Assembly: GCA_002733385.1 (NCBI GenBank)
Contig: NVVO01000028.1
Span: 7,142-16,773 of the forward strand
DNA: 9,632 bases
Source of the DNA: Robiginitomaculum sp.
GTDB lineage: Bacteria > Pseudomonadota > Alphaproteobacteria > Caulobacterales > Maricaulaceae
Direction: 5' to 3'
Below, in pieces: positions 1-6,849 of the stretch; the first letter of the stretch is position 1; every line of letters begins with the position of its first letter. A program made the position numbers and the translations under genes. The notes beneath the pieces were generated by a model. It did no database searches, was not told the origin of the DNA, and was given only the letters and a program-made list of their open reading frames with translations.

Positions 1-522
1 TTGCAAATTCCGGCGTTTTTATGTCGCCAGACGGATTTGCTGTTGGCGGCGGCGGCTACGGGACGGGTGATCAAAGTCAAAAAAGGTCAATTTCTGGCCC
101 CCGGCGATATGAAAAATGTTGTCAATAAACTGACCGAGGCCGGCAACCCCAATATACTGATAACCGAGCGCGGGGCTAGTTTTGGCTATAACACTTTGGT
201 GACAGACTTTAGAGGTGTGCCGACCATGGCCCGCGATACCGGCGCACCCATAATATTTGACGCGACCCATTCCGTACAACAACCCGGCGGCCAAGGCACA
301 ACCTCCGGCGGCCAACGCGAAATGGTGCCGACACTGGCCCGCGCCGCAATGGCAGTTGGGGTTGCCGGCTTGTTCGTCGAAACCCACAGGACGCCAGAAA
401 CCGCGCCCTCGGACGGCCCAAATATGATCCCGCTAAATTTGCTAAAATCATTTTTATCAGAATTGCAAGACCTGGACCGGGTGGCCAAAGCCAGACAAAA
501 CTTGCATTTCTTTAGCGAATAG
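1..522 (+). CDS. kdsA: 3-deoxy-8-phosphooctulonate synthase (KDO-8-P synthase), C-terminal part
   Basis: KdsA condenses phosphoenolpyruvate with arabinose 5-phosphate to make KDO 8-phosphate, the cytoplasmic step that supplies the inner-core sugar of LPS. The frame is open from base 1. The first codon (TTG) is an internal Leu, because the family reads [14 protein letters not shown] here, so the gene begins upstream of the window. Visible family blocks in order: [62 protein letters not shown] and SDGPN near the end. The last 173 residues of a protein usually about 280 long are present. The His of DATH, the Glu of VETH and the Asp of SDGP match metal or substrate positions in the metal-dependent class, but the diagnostic N-terminal Cys is outside the window, so the class cannot be decided. 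The stop (520-522) lies inside a small inverted repeat. Confidence 0.96.
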   Translation: MQIPAFLCRQTDLLLAAAATGRVIKVKKGQFLAPGDMKNVVNKLTEAGNPNILITERGASFGYNTLVTDFRGVPTMARDTGAPIIFDATHSVQQPGGQGTTSGGQREMVPTLARAAMAVGVAGLFVETHRTPETAPSDGPNMIPLNLLKSFLSELQDLDRVAKARQNLHFFSE

Positions 523-544
523 CTAAGAGTTTTCCGAGCTATTC
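517..544. other. 8-bp inverted repeat over the kdsA stop codon
   Basis: GAATAGCT (517-524) and AGCTATTC (537-544) are perfect inverted copies around a 12-nt loop. No T-run follows, so it is not a canonical intrinsic terminator. It could be a weak pause or mRNA 3'-end structure between kdsA and the next gene 24 bp downstream, or chance. Confidence 0.3.
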
Positions 545-567
545 CCAAGTGAACTTTGAGGTGAATT

Positions 568-1431
568 ATGAGATATTTTGTTTTGGCAGGTTGTTTACTG
601 TTTGGCGCATGTAACAATGCTCCGACCGATGGGGAAACGCCATCTGGCGTGCAAGAAGACACTGTATCGGTCAAGCTTTATGCACTCGAATGTGGCCTGA
701 TTGACATGCTGGATTTGTCTATATTTGACAAGGGTGGGGCCTATGCCGGACGCACCAACAAGGCGGTCAGTTCTTGTTATTTAATCCGCCATCCCAAGGG
801 TGATTTATTATGGGATACCGGGCTGCCCGATGCACTTAACGCCGTACCGGGCGGTGTCACCAATGGCCCGTTTCATGTTGAAGTCCCCACAACCTTGAAA
901 AGCCAACTAGATGCCTTGGGTGTTGCCGCTTCTGATATTGAATATTTGAGTATATCCCATTCACATTTTGACCATGCCGGCAATGCTGGTGCCTATGCCA
1001 GCTCGACCTTTTTGGTCAACGAAGCCGAGCACGCCCATTTATTTAGGGACGAAGCCCGCAAGGACATGCAGACTTTCCCCGCCTACTCAGCCTTGGAGAC
1101 CGCAAAAACTGTGAAATTTACCGGCGAATATGATGTGTTCGGCGACGCAAGAGTGACCATTATCGATATGCCTGGGCACACCCCTGGTCATACGGTGTTA
1201 AAACTTGAACTGGCCAAAACCGGAACCGTGCTGCTGAGCGGAGATTTATATCATCTGAACGAATCACGGGAAATCCGGGCTATCCCGATTTTTAACACCG
1301 ACGCGGAGGAAACCCTGCGCTCCATGGATAAATTCGAAACTCTGGCCGCGCTCACCAATGCCAAAGTTATTATCCAGCACTCTGTCCAGGATTTCGAAGC
1401 CCTGCCTAAACCGCCTTTGTATTTGGATTAA
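568..1431 (+). CDS. Metallo-beta-lactamase-fold lipoprotein, N-acyl-homoserine lactonase-like
   Basis: 287 residues. Residues 1-15 form a very short lipoprotein signal (hydrophobic stretch, then LFGAC with Cys15), so the protein is probably anchored in the cell envelope on the outer face of the inner membrane or in the outer membrane. The mature part has the dinuclear-zinc MBL motifs in order: SHSHFDH (His131, His133, Asp135, His136), MPGHTPGH (His204 likely ligand), LLSGDLYH (Asp226, bridging) and IIQHS (His271). This spacing, with a complete second metal site, resembles the AttM/AiiA-type AHL lactonase family, which opens the lactone ring of quorum-sensing signals; other lactones or esters are possible. 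Start: ATG preceded by GAGGTG five nt upstream. It lies 45 bp after kdsA and converges with a LysR gene. The enzyme class is well supported; the AHL substrate is inference. Confidence 0.88.
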   Translation: MRYFVLAGCLLFGACNNAPTDGETPSGVQEDTVSVKLYALECGLIDMLDLSIFDKGGAYAGRTNKAVSSCYLIRHPKGDLLWDTGLPDALNAVPGGVTNGPFHVEVPTTLKSQLDALGVAASDIEYLSISHSHFDHAGNAGAYASSTFLVNEAEHAHLFRDEARKDMQTFPAYSALETAKTVKFTGEYDVFGDARVTIIDMPGHTPGHTVLKLELAKTGTVLLSGDLYHLNESREIRAIPIFNTDAEETLRSMDKFETLAALTNAKVIIQHSVQDFEALPKPPLYLD

Positions 1432-1463
1432 GGTCTGTCCCTGATAAACACGCCACGACCTTA
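1429..1463. other. Dyad linking the two convergent stop codons
   Basis: TAAGGTC (1429-1435) and GACCTTA (1457-1463) are perfect 7-bp inverted copies, each containing the stop codon of one of the two convergent genes. Neither arm is followed by a run of T on its strand, so this is at best a weak bidirectional terminator. The intergenic gap is only 29 bp. Confidence 0.25.
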
Positions 1464-2432
1464 ATGTGGCCGGATAATTTCCATGTCTGAAAATTCGCTG
1501 GGGCGAATATAATCTTGTTGGAACCAGGGTTGATCTGTTGGCGAAAACACATCCGTCATCCAGTCCGCAACCGTGTTGACCCGGGCCAGCCGGGCTGTGT
1601 GCGGGGCCCGTACCAACCAGAAATTATAGGAGTAAACAACTCCGTAATCGAACATTATCAGCTCAGGATGTAGTTTCGCCATATAAGTCGGCAACATACT
1701 AATACCGGCCCCGTTCAACACGGCGCTGAGGAGCACCGCACAAGAATTCGCACTGAGCGACGGTGTAGCCAATGCGCGCAGGGCACTGGATTTTTTTTCC
1801 CAAGTATCGACCACAAGCCCCGAGCGGCGCAAATACATCAAATGATAATTAACCGCGTCCTCCATACGGCGCGGTATACCGTTTTTTTCTTTATATCCCC
1901 GGCTCACCATAGGTACATAATGCAAAGTTCCGAGCTGGCGAGCGACAAAGTCCATTGGCTTGGTTGTGTTAAATTGCACGGCTAGATCCGGTTCGTTTTC
2001 TGTCGTTAGCCCGGACGTGTTTTGCGTATAAAAACTTAAATTCAAACCCTCGTGCTTCTCTTGCAAATTCGCCAGACGCGGCATTAACCAATCAGTAATC
2101 AGCCCATCTAGGCAGCGAACAAATACATCCCCTGTTTTCGCTTTGTCATACCCATTAGCCATCCGCTCCATACTGGCCGCCGACCGGTTCATGGCCGAAG
2201 CATGGGTTAACATGGCCTTGCCAATTTCCGTCGCAACCATGCCCGAAGGCGTGCGGGTGAATAAGGGCGTACCCAAGCGGGCTTCCAAATTTTCGATCCG
2301 TTTTGATATAGTTGGCTGGGTACGCCCCATCAAGACCGCCGCTTTCGATATAGAACCCGTCTTTGAAATGGCCAAAAATACCGAAAAATCATCCCAGTTC
2401 ACCAAGCGCGATATTTTATCTATACCCGTCAT
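1461..2432 (-). CDS. LysR family transcriptional regulator
   Basis: 323 residues from the ATG at 2432. The N-terminal winged helix-turn-helix spans about residues 12-70 (WDDFSVFLAISKTGSISKAA, then RTQPTISKRIENLEARLGTPLFTR), followed by a linker helix (about 70-95) and the periplasmic-binding-protein-like effector domain (about 100-295) with LMPRLANLQEKHEGLNLSFY and the late GAGISMLPTY block. The effector is unknown. Start choice: an upstream in-frame TTG at 2507 would give 348 residues and has a well-placed GGGGAG 5 nt before it, but its 25 extra residues precede the usual LysR start; the ATG at 2432 also has GGGGAG, 12 nt upstream, and gives the typical length. A third ATG lies at 2480. The gene is divergent from yciB and convergent with the MBL lipoprotein gene; LysR proteins often control a neighbouring gene, so either is a candidate target. 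Confidence 0.93.
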   Translation of the reverse strand: MTGIDKISRLVNWDDFSVFLAISKTGSISKAAVLMGRTQPTISKRIENLEARLGTPLFTRTPSGMVATEIGKAMLTHASAMNRSAASMERMANGYDKAKTGDVFVRCLDGLITDWLMPRLANLQEKHEGLNLSFYTQNTSGLTTENEPDLAVQFNTTKPMDFVARQLGTLHYVPMVSRGYKEKNGIPRRMEDAVNYHLMYLRRSGLVVDTWEKKSSALRALATPSLSANSCAVLLSAVLNGAGISMLPTYMAKLHPELIMFDYGVVYSYNFWLVRAPHTARLARVNTVADWMTDVFSPTDQPWFQQDYIRPSEFSDMEIIRPH

Positions 2433-2544
2433 ACAATCTTTGCACTCCCCAAATTGGCTTTTGGTCTCTATGTCACACATAGACAAATGAATCCAGTCAT
2501 TCCCCAAGCTATCTCCCCAGCTGAATTGGACGTTTGTTAGCTAT

Positions 2545-2564
2545 AACTACCCTGCAGGGTGGTT
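2545..2564. promoter_or_regulatory. Near-perfect 20-bp palindrome between lysR-type gene and yciB
   Basis: AACTACCCTGCAGGGTGGTT is self-complementary except for one position pair; the inner 12 bp (2549-2560) are a perfect palindrome. Its place between divergent genes makes it a candidate operator. It does not fit the T-N11-A LysR box, so the bound protein, if any, is unknown. Confidence 0.4.
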
Positions 2565-2597
2565 CACCTGTTCATTTTGTGATTGGGGCAGGTTGAC

Positions 2598-2643
2598 GGG
2601 TGTGAGAAGTTTAGCGGGGCGCGAAGCTTCTCACCCCGTTTTT
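2598..2643 (+). terminator. Terminator-like hairpin in the yciB leader
   Basis: GGG-t-GTGAGAAG (2598-2609) pairs with CTTCTCACCCC (2627-2637): 11 base pairs with one bulged T, extended inward by a G-U and two A-U pairs, then followed by GTTTTT (2638-2643). This has the form of an intrinsic terminator on the plus strand, but no plus-strand gene lies upstream; the neighbouring LysR gene points the other way. It could end a short leader transcript (attenuator or small RNA) initiated around 2510-2560, or block plus-strand transcription from entering yciB. Confidence 0.55.
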
Positions 2644-2723
2644 ATGTGGTTTTTCCAATATTTTTTCAAGATACCGGTGAGCAAATACTTGCAATCGCCC
2701 CTGCAATCGGGCACACCGCCAAC

Positions 2724-3386
2724 ATGACCAAACCAAGCGCGAAAAACTCCAGCCATTCCCCCAAACACAAGCCTTCAATGTGGACTGATTTAGGGCCAGT
2801 TATTGCTTATGTGGCGGTATTTAACATTGCCCGCAAGATGATTGACAAGCAGGCAGATTTTAATTTGCTGGGCATGAGCGTGCCGGGCGAAGACGCGCCT
2901 TTGTACATTGGTGCTTTGGTGTTCGCCGTCGCCATCATTATTGCCGTTGTCCATTCCAAGATAAAAACTGGACAAGTTTCTATTATGCTTAAAGTGACGG
3001 CAGTAATTGTGCTGGGCACGGCGGCTATTACCATCGGTTTTAAAAGCCCGACCGTGTTTAAAATGAAACCCACTGCGATCAATTTACTGTTTGGTCTGAC
3101 CATACTTGGTTCTCTGGCCATGGGCAAAAATGTGTTCAAACTTATGTTCGCCCAGGTCTATAAATTACCTGAGCAAGCCTGGCGCACTTTGGCATTTCGC
3201 TGGGGGATATTTTTTCTGTTTTTGGCCATATTGAACGAATATATTTGGCGCAATTATTCGGTAAAATTCTGGACAGATTTCAAACTGATTGGCATGTTAC
3301 CCATCACCTTGGTTTTTGCCATGCTCAACATGCCTTTGCTGATGAAGCATATGCCGGATATGGCAACCAAAAAGAAAGAAGAATGA
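2724..3386 (+). CDS. yciB: YciB/IspZ family inner-membrane protein (septation protein A)
   Basis: 220 residues, five or six hydrophobic segments: about 23-40, 60-78, 88-106, 116-133, 157-175 and 187-206. The C-terminal half carries the family signature in order: MKPTAINLLFG, G..VF, W153RTLAFRW160, FFLFLAILNEYIWR (Asn171-Glu172), then a Trp, K..G and T..F.ML. YciB is an inner-membrane protein affecting cell-envelope integrity and division; its exact activity is not established. The reading frame stays open upstream to 2583, but that part crosses the hairpin at 2598-2643 and has no family character. ATG 2724 gives a polar about 20-residue N-terminus as in alphaproteobacterial homologues, though its Shine-Dalgarno is poor; ATG 2778 is an alternative. 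The gene precedes acnA, which has its own promoter candidate. Confidence 0.9.
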   Translation: MTKPSAKNSSHSPKHKPSMWTDLGPVIAYVAVFNIARKMIDKQADFNLLGMSVPGEDAPLYIGALVFAVAIIIAVVHSKIKTGQVSIMLKVTAVIVLGTAAITIGFKSPTVFKMKPTAINLLFGLTILGSLAMGKNVFKLMFAQVYKLPEQAWRTLAFRWGIFFLFLAILNEYIWRNYSVKFWTDFKLIGMLPITLVFAMLNMPLLMKHMPDMATKKKEE

Positions 3387-3394
3387 TTCTGATA

Positions 3395-3423
3395 TTGCGA
3401 CCATATTCAAGCCGCGCTATAAA
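3395..3423 (+). promoter_or_regulatory. Predicted sigma70-type promoter of acnA
   Basis: TTGCGA (3395-3400), a 17-bp spacer and TATAAA (3418-3423) match four of six and five of six consensus bases with ideal spacing. Initiation near 3430 would leave a leader of about 25 nt before the acnA start, containing AAGGA. Predicted from sequence only. Confidence 0.5.
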
Positions 3424-3454
3424 CCCGTAACAAGAGACAAAAAAGGATGTTCCC

Positions 3455-6145
3455 ATGACTTCAACGGCCTCATTAGATAGCTTTAATTGCAAACGCGAAA
3501 TGAAAGTGCGCGGCGGTACATATACTTATTTTGATCTTAAGCAGGCCGAGAAAAATGGTCTGGCCGGAATTTCCAAACTGCCCTATTCCCTGAAAGTTTT
3601 GCTGGAAAACCTGTTGCGCAATGAAGACGACAAAACCGTCACCCGCGCCGACATTGAAGCCGTTGCAGGCTGGCTAAAAACCAAAACCTCGACCCACGAA
3701 ATCGCCTTTCGCCCGGCCCGGGTCCTGATGCAGGATTTCACTGGCGTGCCCGCCGTGGTCGATTTAGCCGCCATGCGCGACGCGGTGGTCAAATTGGGGG
3801 CCAGTGCTGACGCCATCAACCCGCAAAACCCGGTACATTTGGTCATTGACCACTCGGTCATGATCGATTTCTCCGGTACCAATGCCGCTTTCGCCAAAAA
3901 CGTCAAACGCGAATATGAGCGTAATGGCGAGCGCTATGATTTCTTGAAATGGGGCCAGACCGCCTTTGATAATTTTGCCGTGGTACCGCCCGGCACCGGC
4001 ATTTGCCATCAGGTCAATCTGGAACATATTGGCCAAACCGTCTGGACAAAAACCGAGGGCGGCGAAACATTTGCCTTCCCCGATACATTGGTTGGCACGG
4101 ACAGCCACACCACCATGATCAACGGCCTGTCTATACTGGGCTGGGGTGTCGGCGGTATTGAAGCCGAAGCTGCTTTGCTTGGCCAACCCATATCCATGCT
4201 CATCCCCGAAGTGATCGGCATGGAGCTAACCGGAAAAATGCCTGAAGGGGCCACCGCCACAGACCTGGTGCTTATTGTTGTGGCACAACTGCGCGCCCAT
4301 GGTGTTGTCGGTAAATTCGTCGAATTTTACGGCGACGGCCTTGACCATCTATCCCTAGAAGACCAAGCCACCTTGGCCAATATGGCTCCGGAATACGGCG
4401 CGACTTGCGGGTTTTTTCCCATAGACGAAGACACCATAACCTATCTCAAAGCCACGGGCCGCGACCCGGCGCGTATCGAGCTTGTGGAAAAGTACGCCAA
4501 AGCCCAAGGCATGTGGCGCGGCGACGTTATCCCGGTATTTACCGACACTCTTCACCTGGACATGAACACCATAGTGCCAACAATCTCCGGCCCAAAACGC
4601 CCGGAAGAAAAGATCAATTTGAAAACCGCCAGCCGTGATTTTGGGACAATCCTGAGCAAGACATTCGGCAAAGCCCCCACCGACGGCAGCCCGACCCCGG
4701 TCAAAGGCCAAGACTATAGCGTTGACCACGGCGATATATTCATTGCCTCCATCACCTCATGTACCAACACCTCTAACCCCAGTGTGATGATCGGCGCCGG
4801 GCTATTGGCCAAACGCGCCCATGCATTGGGCTTGCAGGTCAAGCCTTGGGTCAAGACCTCTCTTGCGCCCGGCTCGCAAGTGGTGGCAGAATATCTCAAA
4901 AAAGCCGATTTACAAAAGCATCTGGACGCACTCGGGTTTAACATTGTCGGCTTTGGCTGTACCACTTGTATCGGCAATTCCGGCCCGATTGCGCCCGAGC
5001 TTGCCCAGGCCATTAGCGACGGCGATTTGATCTCGTGTTCAGTTCTATCGGGGAACCGCAATTTTGAAGGCCGGATTGGGCCGGACATCCGCGCCAATTT
5101 CCTGGCCTCGCCGCCTTTGGTGGTGGCCTATGCTTTGGCCGGTTCCATGCACCATGATTTTGAGCGCGACCCGCTCGGTGTCGGTTCGGACGGACAGGAG
5201 ATTTATCTGCGGGACTTGTGGCCAAGCTCCAAGGAAATTGATGCTTTGGTGCGCAAGACCATCACCCGCAAGATGTTTGTTGACCGCTATAAAGATGTTT
5301 ACAAAGGCGATGCCCAATGGCGCAAAATCAAGGTCGAAGGCGGCAAAACCTATAAATGGAATTCAAGCTCCACCTATGTGCAACACCCGCCCTATTTCGA
5401 AGGCATGACCATGACACCAGCTCCGGTTGAGGACGTCAAAAATGCTAATATTCTGGCCTTGCTCGGCGAAGCTATCACCACAGACCATATCTCGCCTGCC
5501 GGAGCCATCGCCCAAAAAAGCCCGGCGGGAACATATTTGGCCGAACGGCAAATCCCGCCGCGCGAATTTAATTCTTACGGGTCAAGGCGCGGCAATCACC
5601 AAGTGATGATGCGCGGCACCTTTGCCAATATCCGCATTAAAAACGAAATGGTACCGGGTAGCACAGGTGGTGTGTCCAAATATGTGCCCACGGGCGAGAC
5701 CATGTCCATCTATGACGCGGCCATGAAATACAAGGACGACGGCAAGGATTTGGTCGTATTAGCCGGGAGCCTGTACGGCAATGGCAGTTCTCGCGACTGG
5801 GCCGCCAAGGGCACGATCTTGCTCGGCGTCAAAGCCGTCATCGCCAAAAGCTTCGAGCGCATTCACCGCTCCAATCTCATAGGTATGGGTGTGTTGCCAT
5901 TGGAATTCGCGGACGGCGAAGGTTGGCAGGAATTAGGCATGACCGGCGACGAGACCATAGATATAGGTGGTGTCAGCGACATCACCCCGCGATCGGATAT
6001 TGATGTCACCATCACGGACACGGCAGGCAAAACCAAAACCATCAAAACCCGCGTGCGCATCGACACAGAAAACGAGCTGGAATATTACCGCCACGGCGGC
6101 ATTTTGCACTATGTGCTGAGGAATTTGGCGGCGGCAGCCAAATAG
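3455..6145 (+). CDS. acnA: Aconitate hydratase A
   Basis: 896 residues, the normal full length of the AcnA/IRP1 group. It interconverts citrate and isocitrate through cis-aconitate in the TCA cycle, using a [4Fe-4S] cluster in the cytoplasm. The three cluster ligands are visible: Cys436 in SCTNTSNP, and Cys502 and Cys505 in GFGCTTCIGNSGP. Other family blocks: DLAAMRDA, HLVIDHSV, PPGTGICHQVNLEH, VGTDSHTTMINGL, GWGVGGIEAEAA, the swivel-domain block AITTDHISPAG and the late GNGSSRDWAAKG, where Ser779-Arg780 match the catalytic Ser and substrate-binding Arg. ATG 3455 follows AAGGA with 8-nt spacing. It lies 68 bp after yciB with a promoter-like sequence between. All key residues are intact and I see no frameshift. 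Confidence 0.98.
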   Translation: MTSTASLDSFNCKREMKVRGGTYTYFDLKQAEKNGLAGISKLPYSLKVLLENLLRNEDDKTVTRADIEAVAGWLKTKTSTHEIAFRPARVLMQDFTGVPAVVDLAAMRDAVVKLGASADAINPQNPVHLVIDHSVMIDFSGTNAAFAKNVKREYERNGERYDFLKWGQTAFDNFAVVPPGTGICHQVNLEHIGQTVWTKTEGGETFAFPDTLVGTDSHTTMINGLSILGWGVGGIEAEAALLGQPISMLIPEVIGMELTGKMPEGATATDLVLIVVAQLRAHGVVGKFVEFYGDGLDHLSLEDQATLANMAPEYGATCGFFPIDEDTITYLKATGRDPARIELVEKYAKAQGMWRGDVIPVFTDTLHLDMNTIVPTISGPKRPEEKINLKTASRDFGTILSKTFGKAPTDGSPTPVKGQDYSVDHGDIFIASITSCTNTSNPSVMIGAGLLAKRAHALGLQVKPWVKTSLAPGSQVVAEYLKKADLQKHLDALGFNIVGFGCTTCIGNSGPIAPELAQAISDGDLISCSVLSGNRNFEGRIGPDIRANFLASPPLVVAYALAGSMHHDFERDPLGVGSDGQEIYLRDLWPSSKEIDALVRKTITRKMFVDRYKDVYKGDAQWRKIKVEGGKTYKWNSSSTYVQHPPYFEGMTMTPAPVEDVKNANILALLGEAITTDHISPAGAIAQKSPAGTYLAERQIPPREFNSYGSRRGNHQVMMRGTFANIRIKNEMVPGSTGGVSKYVPTGETMSIYDAAMKYKDDGKDLVVLAGSLYGNGSSRDWAAKGTILLGVKAVIAKSFERIHRSNLIGMGVLPLEFADGEGWQELGMTGDETIDIGGVSDITPRSDIDVTITDTAGKTKTIKTRVRIDTENELEYYRHGGILHYVLRNLAAAAK

Positions 6146-6152
6146 GCAGACC

Positions 6153-6212
6153 ATGAAATCCATCCTGTTTCTTTGTGTTGCCGATTCCGTCCAGTCGTGC
6201 CAAGGCATGTGA
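6153..6212 (+). pseudogene. Possible remnant of a low-molecular-weight phosphatase/ArsC start
   Basis: A 19-codon frame beginning 7 bp after the acnA stop reads MKSILFLCVADSVQSCQGM. Its first part resembles the N-terminus of low-molecular-weight tyrosine phosphatases/arsenate reductases (K.ILFLCVANS.RSQMAEG), whose CX5R loop starts at that Cys. Here the loop Arg is Gln and the frame stops five codons later, with no convincing continuation in the other frames. It could be the eroded 5' end of a deleted gene, or chance in a 60-nt stretch. No Shine-Dalgarno is evident. Confidence 0.22.
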
Positions 6213-6264
6213 CGAGGCAAGCGCCAGACGTGCATTGGCAATCCTGATCCGGCGGATCACAAGC

Positions 6265-6300
6265 TTGACACACCTGACACGCCTGACACGCCTGAGGTGA
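6265..6300. repeat. 9-bp tandem repeat, about three to four units
   Basis: TTGACACAC, CTGACACGC, CTGACACGC, then CTGAGGTGA: two perfect 9-bp units flanked by a 7/9 copy on the left and a decayed partial copy on the right. It sits in the 283-bp acnA-ihfB gap, just after a GATCC-GGC-GGATC hairpin (6246-6258). The rest of this gap (6146-6428) holds no gene I can support. On the minus strand the repeat reads as Cys/Gln-rich codons, which explains a spurious-looking frame there. Confidence 0.7.
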
Positions 6301-6394
6301 CAATTTTGAGCGACTTTCGCCTGACAAGAGACAAAATTAATGCAAAAATAGGTGATTTTTTGCGAAAAACATGGCAATCTCTCCAAAGCAGGGA

Positions 6395-6423
6395 TTGACG
6401 CAAGTCTATTTGGAAGCGATAAA
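6395..6423 (+). promoter_or_regulatory. Promoter-like sequence immediately before ihfB
   Basis: TTGACG (6395-6400), 17-bp spacer, GATAAA (6418-6423): five of six and four of six consensus matches at ideal spacing. Initiation about 7 nt downstream would fall on the ihfB start codon at 6429, which would make a leaderless message; this makes the call uncertain. Confidence 0.35.
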
Positions 6424-6428
6424 AGGCT

Positions 6429-6719
6429 ATGCTCAAGTCTGACTTAATTGAAAAACTGGAATTGGAAAACCCGCACCTCAGCCCGGCTGAGTGCGAGCGG
6501 GTTGTGGCTATATTTTTCGAAAGCATCGCCCAGACCATGGAGGCAGGTGCCAGGGTGGAGCTTCGGGGATTTGGCAGTTTTACGCCGCGCCGCCGCAAAG
6601 CCCGCGCCGCCCGCAACCCCAAAACTGGCGAATCGATCACAATTCCTGAAAAGTTCGTACCGTTTTTTCGCACCGCCAAAGCATTGGCCAAGAAAATCGA
6701 CGACTATTCGAAGAAATAA
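6429..6719 (+). CDS. ihfB: Integration host factor subunit beta
   Basis: 96-residue DNABII protein; with IHF alpha it forms the heterodimer that bends DNA sharply in replication, recombination and transcription. Residues used for DNA recognition in E. coli IHF beta sit at the same numbers here: Glu44 and Arg46 in RVELRGFGSF, and the intercalating Pro64 in ARNPKTG. This argues for IHF beta over HU. The body is two N-terminal helices (about 3-38), the beta arms (about 41-75, with a basic RRRKARAAR stretch) and a C-terminal helix. The C-terminus is Lys-rich. Only a weak AAAGG lies upstream of the ATG. In Alphaproteobacteria ihfB commonly lies beside the trpFBA block, as here, though mscL intervenes. 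Confidence 0.93.
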   Translation: MLKSDLIEKLELENPHLSPAECERVVAIFFESIAQTMEAGARVELRGFGSFTPRRRKARAARNPKTGESITIPEKFVPFFRTAKALAKKIDDYSKK

Positions 6720-6775
6720 AGCCATTTTGGCTGTATTCCCCCGACAATAGCACAATCCCCCCAATGCCTGACATA

Positions 6776-6806
6776 TTGACGCTAACGGGTTTTTCCTGTC
6801 TTATAT
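6776..6806 (+). promoter_or_regulatory. Possible mscL promoter
   Basis: TTGACG (6776-6781) is followed after 19 bp by TTATAT (6801-6806); a poorer TCTTAT gives 17-bp spacing. The expected leader is about 35 nt before ATG 6850. The 130-bp gap also contains a small AGCCA-TTT-TGGCT hairpin (6720-6732) without a T-run. Confidence 0.35.
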
Positions 6807-6849
6807 CCGTATAACTTAATCCACAAACTTAAATCTAAAGGGGAAAATC

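Noticed and set aside
85..120. Gly in the KdsA block LAPGDM where many homologues have Trp
   Set aside because: E. coli KdsA also has Gly at this place (SPGQM), so it is not an unusual substitution.
2583..2723. Upstream in-frame extension of yciB from a TTG codon
   Set aside because: It crosses the terminator-like hairpin and adds 47 residues with no family character; ATG 2724 gives a normal N-terminus.
4009..4729. Long minus-strand frames inside acnA
   Set aside because: They are antisense shadows of a codon-biased, fully conserved aconitase frame.
6109..6327. Minus-strand frame with a Cys-rich run (CQACQVCQAC)
   Set aside because: The Cys/Gln pattern is the 9-bp tandem repeat read in one frame, and the frame runs into the antisense of acnA; no start signal or family match.
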